Source of the DNA: Ambrosia x helenae
Lineage: Eukaryota; Streptophyta; Magnoliopsida; Asterales; Asteraceae
Direction of reading: 5' to 3'
Length of the DNA stretch: 64,000 nucleotides
Assembly (NCBI GenBank): GCA_030844895.1
Contig: CM061228.1
Coordinates: forward strand, 39,753,463 to 39,817,462
Part shown: positions 51,987-64,000 of the stretch, piece by piece
Layout of the letters: each line of letters starts with the position of its first letter
How positions within the stretch are numbered: position 1 is the first letter of the stretch
The notes under the pieces: model-generated
What the model saw: only the letters and a program-made list of their open reading frames with translations
The model's database searches: none
What the model was told of the DNA's origin: nothing
Program-made: the position numbers and the translations under genes

Positions 51987-54900
51987 GATGGACAACCCTT
52001 CAAATATCGTAGGATCTGTTTGACAGCTGCGAGATGACTCTGTTTCGGCTTCGGCTAAAATCATGGGCAGAGACATGTGGCAAACATTATATCTGGTCTG
52101 AATGCGGTGAGATACATCAGAGATCCGATGATTGCTCTGTATGTAAAAGGATCAGTCAGCTCCCCCTTAGCGTCAACTCCAATCCCGTGATTAGGTTGGA
52201 TCGGGGTATCCATCGGCATAGAATCTTCCATCTGGAATCGGCTCAAGACTTCGGAAATGTATTTCGTATGGTGAATAAAGATTCTCATTGGTCTTTGTTC
52301 CACCTGCAGGCCGAGGAAAAACTGCATTTCTCCCATCGGACTCATTTCGAACTTTTCCTACATCACTTTTTTGAATTCTCTGCACAAAAGTTCGTTAGTA
52401 GATCCAAAAATAATGTCATCAACATAAATCTGGACTAGAAGCAAGTGATCCCCTGTTCTTTTGGTGAACAGAGTGCAGTCTACCAAACCGCGTTTGAATC
52501 CTTTGGATAGAAGGTACGTGCTCAGCTCCTCATACCATTGGCGTGGAGCTTGGTGCAACCCGTATAATGCTTTTTTCAGAACATAGACCTTATCCCGGTG
52601 GATAGGATCTTCAGAGCCTGGAGGTTGACCGACCTAAACCTTTTCCTTGACCACACCATAAAGAAACGCACTCTTAACATCCATTTGATACGTCTTGAAT
52701 TTCTTGTATGAAGCAAACGCTAGAAACATACGAATTGCTTCTAAACGTGTCACAGTTGCATAAATTTCGTTGCAGTCGATTCCTTCCACTTGATGAAAAC
52801 CTTGAACTACCAGTCGAGCTTTGTTTCTTACGATTACGCCTCTGTCATCCTTTTTACACTTGAAAACCCATTTGGTTCCAATTTTATTTCTGCCTGGAGG
52901 TAAATCTGTTAGTGTCCATACTCCTAGTTTCTAAAACGGCAACAACTCATCTTGCATCGCCTCTACCCAAGCATCATCCAAAAGATCATCCTTGTACGTT
53001 CACGGCTCAACCTGCGAAACATAACAAGCAAAAGACCAATCATTCTGACAACCCTATTTCTGAATTTTTGCATATAAAGCTAATGCGCCAAGATTTTCTA
53101 GTGAGTTTGCATTCCGAAGTTGTTCTCTAGTCATAACACTGCTACCAGGATCACCAATTACTTGCTCGAGCGGGTGAATACGATGAATTTGAGATTTCGG
53201 ATGATCAGGTACTTACACTCCCGTTTGAGTAGTCAAATTCTCTGTAGAAACCATATCATTACCCAAATTAGATGATGAAGCTACATTTGGATTTGGGTTC
53301 ACTGGAGGTGTCTCTGTAGCAAAATCTAGAATAGCTTCACTTGTGGCATCATCATCATCTTTCGATTCTGATGAATTAAGAGTTGTGGAAGCTTCTTGGA
53401 AAACTTCTTCTGCTGCAGGAACATTGGCATCATCAGAAGCTGTTGGAGGAGTTACGGTGATCGGACGCACCAACGGTGATGTCACTGTGTTTTCACACTC
53501 GTAATAAAGTCTTAATACAGCCTCTTCAACCAAGTCATTTATATTGAATGATTCAAAGAAATCTTTGTAATCAAACATCCAATCTGGACCACTACCCTGT
53601 ACGTTCTAAGTATACCATTGAACTTCAATGTTAGCCCACTCCTCTACCTGACGACTTCGTTTGTTGAATACCCGTTTGAGCGGGGTTGCATATCCAACAA
53701 AGAATCCCTCTTTAGCTTTCGGTGCAAACTTCTCAGATGGATTAAGCATAGTACACGGTGCTCCAAATGGTTCTAGATACTCTAAGTTCGGCTTTCGTCT
53801 GTTCAACAGTTCATAAGAAGTTTTGCCAAACTTCTTCACTGTTAACACACGATTCAGTGTATAACATGCTGCGTATATGGCTTCATTCCAGAACATTACT
53901 GGAAGGTTGGAATCCGCAAGCATTGTTCTCGCCTCCTCTATTAGAGTCCTGCTTTTCCTTTCTGCGACACCGTTCTGTTGAGGTGTATACGGAGCACTAT
54001 ATTCATGAAGAATTCCATTATCTTCACAAAGAGCATCCATCTGTGCATTTTTGAACTCCGTCCCATTATCACTCCGAATTCTTTTGATCTTCAAACCATA
54101 GACATTCTCTAATCCAGTGAACAGAACCTTCAGATTGTTAAAAGTGTCGCTCTTATGATGCAAGCACATTACCCACGAGAATCTGGAATAATCGTCACTA
54201 ACCACAAGACAGTACAACTCTCCAGCATGACTTTTACACTTGACAGGTCCGAATATGTCCATGTGCAAACGCTCAAGTAGCATTTCAACAGAATTTACTT
54301 TCTTTGGTTTGTGGGACTGTTTGTGCTGCTTTCCCTTTTTGCAACTCACACACTTGTCATTTAGATGGAAATGTTTGACATTAACGCCTTCGACAAGTCC
54401 ATTCTTCACCAGATGATTCATTTTTCTGAGGTGAATGTGTCCCATCCTCCTATGCCACATAATAGATTCTTCTTCTGTAGCCATGGAGAGGAAACATGTT
54501 ACTTGGCCTTGAGTTGTCATTACCTTTGACATGTCGAGAATGTAAAGATTATTTACTCTCGGTGCTTTCAACATGATCCAATCTTTTGGAAGTACAAAGT
54601 CGGGTTTGAGTATGTAGCAAGATTTGTCATCAAAGAATACAGAAAACTGTTTATCACATATTTGGCTTACACTAAGCAGATTATAATTGATCTGCTTCAC
54701 ATACGAGATCTTCTCAAAACTCACAATACCATTACTCACACTACCCTCCATAGTAATGTAACCTCCTTTGTTCCCAGCAAATGCTACCTATTCCCCATTG
54801 ATGTTTCTAATGTCGAATAGCAGCGACAAATCCCCTGTCATGTGACCAGAAGCTCCACTGTCAACAATTCAGAGACTGCTAACAGGGCCAACTGAAGCTC
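51987..54900 (-). pseudogene. pol: E6 pol: protease, integrase, reverse transcriptase, start of RNase H
   Basis: The minus-strand frames run PR (54800-54900, D-S-G-A-S-G-H-M-T-G with a stop two codons upstream and another downstream), INT (53606-54751; W-H-R-R-M-G-H, H-M-D-I-F-G-P-V, R-S-D-N-G-T-E-F, Q-N-G-V-A-E-R-K), an acidic linker (53213-53578), and RT with Y-V-D-D near 52410 (52061-53200). It is very close to E4 in sequence but holds at least six stops or frameshifts. It ends at the E8 insertion. Confidence 0.9.
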
Positions 54901-54904
54901 CCTG

Positions 54905-54935
54905 CACATATCAAGTAAAAGGATTAGATCTTTTG
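54905..54935 (-). promoter_or_regulatory. Predicted branch point and 3' splice site at E6 gag-pol junction
   Basis: On the minus strand the gag stop lies in CTAAT (branch-site consensus), followed by a pyrimidine-rich CCTTTTACTTG and TGTGCAG, after which the pol codons GGA-GCT begin. The same layout is seen in E7 (CTAAC...TGTGCAG, about 39104-39130) and, mutated, in E4. Confidence 0.45.
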
Positions 54936-56672
54936 GGGGACCCAAGCATACTTGGTCTTGGGTCTTTGAACATTTTGTTTCAAAGATTCTTTAGCACAAA
55001 CAGTTGAATTTGAATTGACCTTTTTATGATCAATCAAATTCTTTTCACTTTCAGATTTTTCATTTGCTTTTGAAGTTGAAGCACCTTGAGAACCCACCGG
55101 TTGCCAGAATTGTTGCGAACGTTTCAATTTCCGGATCTGAGATTTTGGAGTCTCAGTCGGTTTCTTTACTTCATTCTTAAAAGAAACTTTCTTAGTTACC
55201 TTCACTGATTTAACAGAGACAGGTCCAACCGTTGATTTAACAGCAGGTTTTGGTGGAACCTTCTGTTTATCTACAGTTGTGTTCACCACTGGTTTCTTTA
55301 AAGGTTTTTCTAAAGCTATCCGGTTACGACGATCATATGCAATCTGACGATTATCCCTCTTTTGAAAATAACGGTTTCGATTATCCCAAATAGTACTCTC
55401 CTGCCATATTTTCTCAATCTTGGAGTAATTGGCAAACTTTATTGGATATTCCTTGTTAGAAATAATCTTATCGGATCCTTCCATCTGATAAAATACTTTG
55501 ACGGGTTTGTCACTCAGTTCATTCTTCTCTACTTGCTTAACTGACTGATTCACTCGATGAGCGTTAGCTATCGGATGTAGAATCTGAGAAGGTGATACCG
55601 GTTCATTTGTGATAATGTGATTTTCAATGGGAATATCACTCACTTTCTCAGTAATCTCATCATCTGAATCAGAATCATCAGTTACAGCAATTACCCCCTC
55701 ATTTTTCAATCCCAAAATCGGTCTAACATCGGAATTTGGAACCCCAACACTGGAAGTGTTAGATTCGTCATCCGATGTAGAATCAGATTTGATTGAACTC
55801 TCCGGTGTTATTGAATGTAAAGTGTGGTTTTCAAATAACACGGGAGATGGAACCGCCTTGTAGTTTGCACTACTCGGTTGTGAGGGTTCTTCAATAATAT
55901 GATCAACAACATAAGCAATATGTTTGTAGCTTTCTAGCTTCTTGTTGACCTTTTCAGCAAAGCACTTGATGGTTGCCATTTCAAGTTTAGTTTCTTCCAA
56001 TTCATTGATATAACTGTTAATGGCCAATTGTTTTAAAGAAAGTGTTTTCTTCAAATCAGAAATATCCTTTTTGTAACTATCAAGCACTTTATTGAATTCA
56101 TGTGCTTCTTTGCGATAAGATTGACAGTTAAGTCTAGCACTCTCAAGTTGTACCCTGAGTTGCTTGTTCTCTTCTGTCAATCTATCACATGTTCCACATT
56201 ATTTGTCACTATTCATATCTATGGTGGAATCCAAACTTACCTGTTTCGGAGGCTCTGTCATCGCCATCAAAGCAAAGTGCGCTTCCTTTCCAGCAAAGAA
56301 TTTGGAATAATCAATTCTAGTGAAAGCATCATCCACTATGCATGACTTGCGAGTCATAAGAAAATCAGCTTCGGCTAGAAGTTGATCATTGTCATCATCT
56401 AGTGAGTTAACACTAGTTTCAGAATCTGGCTCGCTCTCCGAATCAGAGTAGACTGAGTCACGCTCTTCCGGAATATCAGTAACTGAATCAAGAATCAATC
56501 CTGGAGTCTTCTCAACAGGAATATCAGCTTCTTCCACCATTTCCTCAATTTTCACTTCAGATCTCTTCCCATTCTCCAAAACGTCTTCAACTAACACCGG
56601 CTCCTCCAAACCAATCTTCTGTGCAACACACGCCACATTACCAGCTGTAATCTCTTCAACACCAAGTTGCAT
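54924..56672 (-). pseudogene. E6 gag extension (acidic and coiled-coil part)
   Basis: The frames 56199-56672 and 54924-56180 are separated by one TAA at about 56200. They align closely with the E4 741-residue ORF (G-V-E-E-I-T...N-V-A-C-V-A, D-Y-S-K-F-F, T-E-E-N-K-Q-L-R, D-K-I-I-S). After Q-E-S-T-I-W about 130-150 residues of the E4 protein are absent, among them the second CCHC knuckle, and the frame resumes at Y-D-R-R-N-R-I-A. It ends A-W-V-P-Q-K-I-stop. Confidence 0.85.
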
Positions 56673-58522
56673 CTCAATCTAGTCAAATACTTCATCCTTT
56701 TGAATTACCAAGGCCTGGTTTTGGTTATCTGTTGATGTTTGGCAATTTGGTGTGGAACTTGGAATGATGGTTCTGGTTTGATTATGTGGTGTTTGATTTT
56801 GATTCTGGTTTGGTGTAGTGGTTTGTCTAGCAGAATTGTTTGGTGAGGTATTCTGTCGGTTTTTGTAATTATTTTGTGTTTGATAGTTGTTATTTTGGCT
56901 TTGATAAGATACCTGATTCTGAGATTAACGGTTCTGATAATTAGTGTTAAATGGATTCCTGTTTCCTTGTTGAGCTGGCTGTGTGCACTCTCTCTTGAAA
57001 TGACCTTTCCCACCACAGTTAAAACATGTGACTTTGGCTTTGTTGAAGCCATATGTGTTGTTAGGAGATGTAGAAAGATTAGTTCTACCAGTCTTCTCTA
57101 TAAACTCGGTCGCTCGTCTCATGACACTAGCAAATGCCCACTGTATGTCAATGAGCTCCATCTCCTCCTTGTCGATTTGAGCATAGTCTTCACTGGTTAG
57201 ATTGTTGTTACCAATTTGACTAGCTACCAAGCCATTATAAGAAGCTACCATAGCAGATACCAAAGCTACATGTTGCTGAGCAACTTCAACAGTGACATTG
57301 TTCAAGTTAGATGTATCCAACACTATTGGACTTTGATTTGGTTGACTTGGGTTTATTTGAGGAATGTATGGTTGTTATTGAGGTTGATTCATGCTAGCTG
57401 AATAGCATGCAGCTTGTTGCATTGGTGAAAAAGGTGGAATATAAGTGGTAGGGTATGAGGGTGGTGTATAAGATGAGGTTTGAGCTAGATAGTTTATCGG
57501 GGTTTTGGTTGGTTCAATAACGCTTGAAACACAAGCAATGTGTGGAGCAACGGAACTACTAGTACTTGAACTAGTCAGAGTAGAAGATGTACCACCATGA
57601 CATAACTCCAGATTTTGAGGAACTTGTGCTCTTTCTGCTTTCCTCTTCTCTTCCATCTCTTTGTTCTCCAACTTTTGAATGAATTCATTGATGGTCCAAT
57701 ATTGATAGGCATCTTTCTCCTTTAGGACCTTAATGTGTTGATTCTAGTATGGTGGTAATGAATCAGCAAACTTATCCACCAATTCAGACATTTAATCTCA
57801 TAACTTGACAATTCAGTCAACAAATGGCAATATCTAGAGATCAACTCCTTCAAAGTCTCATTCCCCATGTAACTAAAATTCTCAAACTCTTTTCTTAACT
57901 CTTCCATCCTCAACTTCCTAGTTTTCTCGTTCCCATCATGACGATTCTTCAACATATCCCACAGCTGCTTTGAAGTTGTTCAAGAACCAAACTGATGTAG
58001 AAGATCAGTGTTGATAGCCTGACATAGTTGGGAGAACGCCTTCTTCTCCACCGCAAACTTTTTCTCCTCGTCCTCAGCTAAGCTTTCCAATGGAATTGGT
58101 TCACCTGTGTTCTCCAAAACCGGTGCTACATAACCCTTAGCTATCATTTGCCATGCTTCAGTGCCTTCCATTCCCATAACCTCCAAATGAATCTTGAACT
58201 TGGTCTTCCATTGATTGTAATCCACCATCTCCATCAACTTTGGTGGACGACTCCCGCTACCTGAAGATAAATCATGAATTAGAGTAGAAATAGCATTGGT
58301 AGTTTGAGAGTGTACCGCGGCTGGTGCAACTCCCCAATAATCATTCATGGATTGTTGTGGTGGTTGAGCAACTGTCTGTGGCATCGAACTAGTCATTGTT
58401 AAGTAATTGATCGGCTGAGATGGTTGACTAGTCGTCTTCTGTGCAGCTACAGTCCAAGGATCCATAGTCACTTCCTGTTGTTTTGTAGTATTAGGCCTTG
58501 GTGTTGTTGGAAAGTTCCACAT
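56673..58522 (-). pseudogene. E6 gag, N-terminal part with first CCHC knuckle
   Basis: ATG 58522 (M-W-N-F-P-T-T-P-R-P). The UBN2-type domain spans 57722-58300 with a break near 57965, then 57375-57671 linker, then the knuckle C-F-N-C-G-G-K-G-H-F-K-R-E-C at about 57030-56985. Four or more frame breaks. The ATG is preceded, 5 nt upstream, by TTTGGACTTTGCAG, again acceptor-like. Confidence 0.85.
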
Positions 58523-59134
58523 AACGTCTGCAAAGTCCAAAACACGAAACACTTAGAAAAACTTTTGATCAGATTCTACGTTTGCCCCTTTCTCAATAAT
58601 CGTGGGTTCGAAGGTGGAAAAGTTCCAGGTTCGACCCTTTCTAATGACCCAAATGTAGAATATAACAAACTATCTCACTTTCGACCAAAATAATTCCACT
58701 TTTGACCTCACGTAAGGTCGAAGGTACACAATATGGTCGAATGAATAACAACACACTCACAACTTCTAGGTTCGACCTTAAAAGTAACCACGTTCGACCT
58801 AAAAATCTCAGATTCGACCTAAAACTCACATGTTCGACCTTTCTCCCCTAGGTTCGACCCTGTTCATTTCAAAAACGGTTATTCTTTGAAAATCAGTTAA
58901 TTTGACCTCAATTTTTCAAAAGTTGATGAATTTTAATGATGTTTTGCAGGTTTTGCTTCGGAATTGATTTGGAACAAGTTTAATAAAGAGAATTCTAGAT
59001 TTTATCCATGAAAACTACTCCGAATCAATCAATTTTCATCAAAAACCATTGTTCTTTGAAAACAGAAAAATTTTGATAAAAAATGAGTCCAAATCAGCTC
59101 AAATATTATCAATTCGTAGTTGTTTGATCCTTAT
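58523..59134 (-). other. E6 leader with TTCGACC array
   Basis: Non-coding. From 58575 to 58860 it has about a dozen TTCGACC/GGTCGAA motifs, more regular than in the E4 leader (for example aggttcgacc repeated four times). Confidence 0.65.
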
Positions 59135-59147
59135 GGCTCTGATACCA
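59135..59147 (-). other. E6 primer-binding site (initiator tRNA-Met)
   Basis: TGGTATCAGAGCC on the minus strand, three bases after the 5' LTR. Confidence 0.95.
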
Positions 59148-59150
59148 CTT

Positions 59151-59662
59151 TGTAGGAGGATCGATTTGTCAAAAACAATTAGTTTGATCAAACAAGTCTG
59201 CCAATTCAGGTGCGGAATCCCTGAATCAATTATGAAATGATAATAATATTAACAAAACACACAAATCACCATTAACATTCCTTTTCATTCATAAACATAC
59301 TTGATAAACTTTACAAAACCTTGTTTATAATGATATAATCACAATTCAGACTCAAACAAAACTCTTGGGAGAAAACCAATCGAAGAAGGAAAAAAAATGA
59401 CCAAAAACTTGAAAATATAAAACAAACTATATATAGACCTGCACATTCGCCCCTACGTAAGGTCGAATGTGCAGGTTCGCCCCTTTGTTTGGGAGAATCA
59501 ACACAAATCCCTACAAAACTCTTCCTTCGACCTGTAAGTTCTTCCTTCGACCAAACTTAGTTACCTTTGACCCTTCTGAGTTCCACATTCGCCCTTACGA
59601 TTTCAGCAAAACAGAATTTAATGCGCAATCCAATAGCACTAGTCGCAAAACGTGTATCAACA
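59151..59662 (-). repeat. E6 5' LTR (512 bp)
   Basis: Same length and ends as 29851-30362, about 23 differences by eye including two compensating single-base indels. Confidence 0.95.
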
Positions 59663-59667
59663 ATCTT
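59663..59667. repeat. Target-site duplication of E6, right copy (ATCTT)
   Basis: It matches 29846-29850. Confidence 0.95.
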
Positions 59668-60686
59668 GATGAAAAATTTCTTGAATTCTTATGATGAGAA
59701 TTTTTCATCTGATCATTACCTTTTGATTTGACCGGTTTTGGTCCTTTTGTCATGGGACCTTTCTTTTTGTTCCCAGACTAATTTTTTTGATTCACATGTT
59801 GGTTAGGATTGAGTTTGAATTGCAGATGACCAAATTGAGTAAAGATTGTTCAATATTATCAATCGGAAAATCTTTGTTGAAAATCATTTTGTCATGTCCT
59901 ACCAACATGCAGGAACCTTCTACTCCTTCAGGAAACTTGAATATGGGTTTCTCTTCGGATTCATGTTCTGAAATAACTACCACATTTTTAGTTTTCACTT
60001 CAAGCTTTGATATTACCTCAGAATCAGGATCAACAATACAAGGTGTTGTGACTTCCAACTCTGATGTGCAATTGTCCTTTCAAATAGTTTTACGATGTTC
60101 TAAAATCTCTTTCTTAAAAGATTCAATTTGGCTTTTAAAATCTTGTTCATTATTTTTAAATGTTTCATTTTTAGTTTGATATCTTTCTAATTCACTTGCT
60201 AAGTTATGTTTGTCCTCGAGAAGTTTCAGCACTTCCGTTTTCAATTTGACACACTTAGAACAACGAGCACATTAAAATTTTGAGTTTACCTCAGCATATG
60301 TATTATTACCATTCTCTGATTTTGCATCAACATTTGATGAGTCACTTTCTCTCGATTCACTATGTTCCGAACTCTTGTCAGAACTCAAATAACACTTGAC
60401 ATATCACTTGAATTCTCATTCCCCATTTGTTTAGCAAGACACACAGTTTCACTTTTAATTCTTTCTTTGTTTACACACTCATCAACATGTACCCTTCTAT
60501 TTATTGGTTGCACAACTAGAGCTATCAAGTTACCCTAATAATCAACTGTAGGTCGTGTAACAGATTGTTGATTTGTAGGTACAACGACTCATCCCCATGG
60601 ATCAAGTTGACGGTTTTGTTTTTGTGATTGTTGTCATGCGGCTTCTATTTGATCTCTACTCATATAATATTCCCACGGATTTGTCA
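59668..60686 (-). pseudogene. E5 gag, N-terminal part
   Basis: Continuation of E5 beyond E6. The likely start is ATG at about 60686 (M-T-N-P-W-E-Y-Y-M-S-R-D-Q). One readable stretch (59792-60058) includes K-M-I-F-N-K-D-F-P-I, matching D-K-I-I-S-D-E-E-F-P-I of E4 gag, so the UBN2 domain and first knuckle seem to have been lost or heavily decayed between 60100 and 60600. Frames are broken throughout. Confidence 0.5.
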
Positions 60687-61380
60687 TTGTTCACCAAAGA
60701 TTATTTCAAAAAAAATTCCAAAATCGGGCTTATTTTCTAAATTTTTTACACCATAAAATTTTGAAAAATGTAGTCCAAAGTTAATCGTGGGTTCGAACCA
60801 TAAATATAAAGTCCTGTTTGACCTTACAAATAGGTCGAATGAAAATCAAAAGCTTGGTTCGACCTGTTGGATAGCACAAATGAATCACTATCAATCTATG
60901 AAACTTGTTCGACCTCTAGTGTAACTAGTTCGACCTGTCGTAGGGTCGAATGAACAAAAAACACTAAGTTCGACATCTGGTAACAAGATCGATGAGAAAC
61001 TAAAAACTGGTTCGACCTAAACAACCTTGATTCGACCTAGAATCATACTCAATCGACCTCTCGATTCTCTCATTCGACCTATTCGAGCTGTTTATCATCT
61101 TCAACCTCAAGAACATACAAATCAGATCTGGTGTTGAAAAATTTTCACCAAATGTAATGAAAATTGATTAGCTTTGTTCGGATTTGATTTTAGACAAGTT
61201 TTTATGAAAGAATCTTTGAAACCAACATAAAAATCAACTCCAATTCAATCATAAACCATGTTTTTATGAAAAGCATCAAAACATATAGGGTTTTGACCTA
61301 ATAAACCCGGATTTTAATCTGTTTTCATCAATTCAGATCAGTTTGAAATCGTGAAATCGAGCCTACGCTCTGATACCACT
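60687..61380 (-). other. E5 leader with TTCGACC array and primer site
   Basis: Non-coding, with about 12 TTCGACC-type motifs at 60790-61085 and an initiator-Met primer site (TGGTATCAGAGC, 61378-61367, minus). It should be followed by the 5' LTR, but sequence from 61381 (tgtaaaggatcg) matches the 3' LTR (tgtaggatcg) only over the first 20 or so bases. Confidence 0.55.
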
Positions 61381-61525
61381 TGTAAAGGATCGTATATACG
61401 AACCGTGATCTCATGAATGCCAACCGTAGGGTATGATTATTAGGGTTTCCATACCTAATACATCTATACTCGTGTTGATCAAACGTTTCTTTGTCTAAAA
61501 CCAATCCTAAAGTTTTACCGTGAGG
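61381..61525. other. Possible remnant of E5 5' LTR
   Basis: It begins TGTAAAGGATCGT, two bases after the primer site as an LTR should, but quickly loses resemblance to 22997-23480. It is either a decayed or replaced LTR or a different family. No gene seen. Confidence 0.3.
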
Positions 61526-63165
61526 TGCGTGACACACCAGGATCCAACTCAACGGTCACAACAAACCAAAACTATATAATTTAAAATAACGTTTAATACC
61601 AAAGCAAACCAAAGTTTCAAGTTTAAAAGTATAGCGGAAGCATAAAACAATACACCATCAAGTCCAATAACAGTTGAAAAGTAGTTTAACAATAGTAGTC
61701 CAAAGCAACAAGTAGTATGATAGAATGCTGTGAGACCCTGTGCGTCCTATCTAGTGCCTGTTACCTTAGCGACCTGAGAAAACATGCTAAATGTGTCAAC
61801 ATAATAATTCCGGTGACTTCAATGGTTTTCATAAAAATGTGTGTTAGCAAGATCAAATATGTTTTACTATTTTATCGAACGTTAGGTAGACGTCAAGCAT
61901 GTTGCTATGAGATTTGAAACCATTCCTAACTACGTTGTTGCTCGGTGTATGTCCTTTTCGGATTACCGTCATCCCCGGTAAGCCCTGTCTAGTTTGAGAC
62001 AATATGCACCCGTCCAGCCTCCAGTTGACCCGGGTAGGGTTTCTCAAGCCCAATATATCTATCCACATTTCCTTGCTATATACACATATTAGTGGTTCCC
62101 TTGGGACTTAGATGATTCGCAAAGTAAACAAATGATAACAATAGTAATAAATGATCCTTAAGTAAAACTGAGTGTGTAGCATGTTTCTCCTTATGATAAA
62201 GTGTATAAAAGTGGGGTCGTGAAACACACCTTAGGTTGCGTCTTCAATTATTTAATAGACCAGAAGTGTGTAATAGTCTTCAACTACTGAAAACCTATTA
62301 ATAGACGCTTATAAGTGTGTTGACCGATAACGTGTTGGTGAAATAACCCTTAGTTGTCCAAACCATGACTTTGTTTGTTTGCAAAAGTGTTTTGACTTTG
62401 ACACGACCATACAAGACTCGACATCCCATTGGTGACTCATTATATTAGTTTAGTAAGAACATACAAGTTTCCATTCAAGTAAGAACGAAAAACACTTAGT
62501 TTCATACAAGAGATTCGCATAAAACAACGTTCTAGAATGTGACACCCGCCAGATTCCCAGGTCAAGATCCGTACACACTCTCACCGTTTTATCAATTACG
62601 GTTATGCATTAGACATTTTTTTACAATACATGTGTCACCCTAAGTCTAGCAAGGCCCAAGATAATTCAGGAATCCATTACAAAGTCCCGTTTAATCATGC
62701 AAACCCGGACATTCACGAGACATTTTGTGAATGCTCAACACATAAAATCATAGAATTTCACCATTCATTAATTGAATTCTCAAAACATATGTAACATGAG
62801 TTAACAAATTAGTTCAACATATGTTTAAAGGTGAATTAACAAATGACATATTATGTGGATAACCCAATATCAATAATATTTCACAAATCACACATGTGTT
62901 AACAATGTCAAAGCACAAGAATTCATACACACAAACACATACCAATCGATTTATACGTACATAAGTTTGATGGTTTTTAAATACCTATTATACATATGTG
63001 TGTCGGCTAATATGTATAGATATGTGATGGATCATGATAAAAACTTCAAAAACAAACATCCATGTATATATAGGTAAACACAAATCGCATATGTCTATGT
63101 TTTTAGAATCTATTATGGAATACACAATATACATATGTATACATATACACGGCCACACACAAATA

Positions 63166-63215
<50 letters not shown>

Positions 63216-63260
63216 AGTTTGTTGAATCATTATACATACATACATACATACATACATACA

Positions 63261-63292
<32 letters not shown>

Positions 63293-64000
63293 CACGACCC
63301 TACATACACACATAGATATTATAATGGACAAAGCACCATGAACACAATGTACACATGCATACATACGGCACATATCTACACACACATATCTCACATACAT
63401 ATACATATGCATCCACATTCCCACATTCACGTTTCAATTTCCCATGAATATCACTAGAATGGAATGTTGGACAATCACAGGATCATTCTTACACAAGTTG
63501 ACTTTCCAAAAACTATGTTTTCCTTCCTAACAATCGGCTACTAGCCACCCTACACAAACAAACACATAACACAATCCAACACTCACAAAAACTCATGTGT
63601 TTCACCAATTTTAAGCTTTAACATTTCATCCTATTGATCTAGACCATTTTTACTTCCAAAAGCATCCAAAACACTATACAAAATCGGCCAATTCAAGTCC
63701 CAAGGAAGAGCATGATCATACTAGTCAACACATTGCACAAATTGACATAACACCTTTATATTATCAAATTCAAGGAGAGTTGACTATCCAAAACAAGAAC
63801 AACATTTTCCCACACTTACTCCCACTCCCTCTCATGTATATAATGGTCGATTGGGGTCCAAGACACACCACACAACACCCTTAAACCTCAAACATTTGAA
63901 CACACTATCACCTTACCACTATAACCCTCGACCGAACCCAAACCTCACAAACCCGAACCCTTCATCGATCGAACGCCCTCTCTACAGCTACACGAGTGCT
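61526..64000 (-). repeat. E9, Gypsy-type LTR related to the E8 LTR (partial, uncertain)
   Basis: Patchy resemblance to E8: GTCAACA...GGTGA...GGTTTT.CATAAA (about 61795-61835 against 45068-45107) and a CCGGGT.GG...CCAATA.ATCTATC block (about 62029-62060 against 45298-45340), in the same order. A second LTR-like start, TGTGACACCCGCC, is at 62538. No ORF is convincing. The end near 63838 has TATATAATGG followed by a C/A-rich tract. No confirmed boundaries. Confidence 0.4.
63168..63292. repeat. Compound microsatellite (AT)n-(GT)n-(CATA)n
   Basis: (AT) runs from about 63168 to 63202, then (GT)n to about 63216, a 16-bp gap, and about 14 CATA units to 63292. The ORFs read across it (Met-Tyr-Val-Cys repeats) are artefacts. 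Confidence 0.95.

Larger units (their letters stand above)
29851..59662 (-). mobile_element. E6, Sirevirus-like Copia element containing E7 and E8
   Basis: It has two 512-bp LTRs (29851-30362, 59151-59662) and an ATCTT duplication on both sides. On the minus strand: leader with initiator-Met primer site, gag (58522-54924), PR-INT-RT (54900-51987), E8 insertion, RNase H end (44836-44334), spacer, third-ORF start (42097-41696), E7, third-ORF end (30975-30376), LTR. About 23 differences between LTRs by eye (about 4.5 percent) make it clearly older than E4. Gag and pol hold many stops. Confidence 0.9.

Noticed and set aside
61381..61865. Full-length E5 5' LTR matching 22997-23480
   Set aside because: Only about the first 20 bases resemble the 3' LTR, and the expected start (ACACAAATATGTATGTACA) was not found downstream, so E5 cannot be closed.
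63034..63457. ORFs with Met-Tyr-Val-Cys or His-Thr-Tyr repeats
   Set aside because: They are translations of the (CATA)n and (AT)n microsatellite.
1..64000. Host protein-coding genes
   Set aside because: Every ORF over about 120 residues that I could interpret belongs to a retroelement or is the antisense shadow of one. No intron-exon gene structure or housekeeping domain was recognised.
62538..64000. A host promoter at the right end (TATATAATGG and C/A-rich tract at 63838-63990)
   Set aside because: The surrounding sequence resembles a Gypsy LTR and no downstream gene is visible in the window; the claim cannot be supported.

Overview
The window is a plant nuclear genomic region made almost entirely of LTR retrotransposons stacked inside one another. 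I see no host protein-coding gene. The Copia pol and gag sequences, the third ORF downstream of pol and the long Ty3/Gypsy LTRs fit a eudicot, most likely an Asteraceae, but that assignment rests on family resemblance recalled from memory. I name the elements E1 to E9.

Layout. E1 (+, 1-1359) is the 3' end of a Copia element with a downstream third ORF. It sits in the reverse transcriptase of E2 (-, 1360-4746), a Tat-like Gypsy element. E2 interrupts the LTR of E3 (-, 4747-6369 and 21490-22996), a relative of E1. E3 is split by E4 (+, 6370-21489), a complete Sirevirus-like Copia element of 15.1 kb with 503-bp LTRs that differ at only two bases and a perfect TGCTT target duplication. E5 (-, 22997-29850 and 59663-about 61380) is a related element that has lost integrase, RT and RNase H. 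E5 is split by E6 (-, 29851-59662; 512-bp LTRs, ATCTT duplication). E6 in turn holds E7 (-, about 30976-41695; another Copia lineage, 5' end deleted) in its third ORF, and E8 (-, 44842-51981) in its RNase H region. E8 is a gag-only Gypsy element with LTRs of 2.4 and 2.6 kb and a CTCTC duplication. The right end (about 61500-64000, E9) resembles a Gypsy LTR related to that of E8.

How the genes work together. E4, E6 and, less completely, E5 and E7 share one plan: LTR, initiator-tRNA-Met primer site, leader, a long gag with two CCHC knuckles, PR-INT-RT-RNase H, a polypurine-like tract, a 2 to 2.4 kb non-coding spacer, a third ORF in the envelope position, 3' polypurine tract, LTR. The intact E4 third-ORF product (1209 residues) has conserved N- and C-terminal domains around a coiled coil and an acidic tract, with no obvious signal peptide or fusion peptide. 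It is therefore called env-like by position only.

The most interesting signals are non-coding. They are a predicted 3' splice site 0-8 nt before the third-ORF start in four lineages; a candidate intron spanning the gag stop; repeated internal polypurine tracts; lineage-specific short-motif arrays with hairpins; a conserved non-coding block after pol; and, in the gag-only E8, paired tRNA-like Pol III promoter modules inside each LTR.
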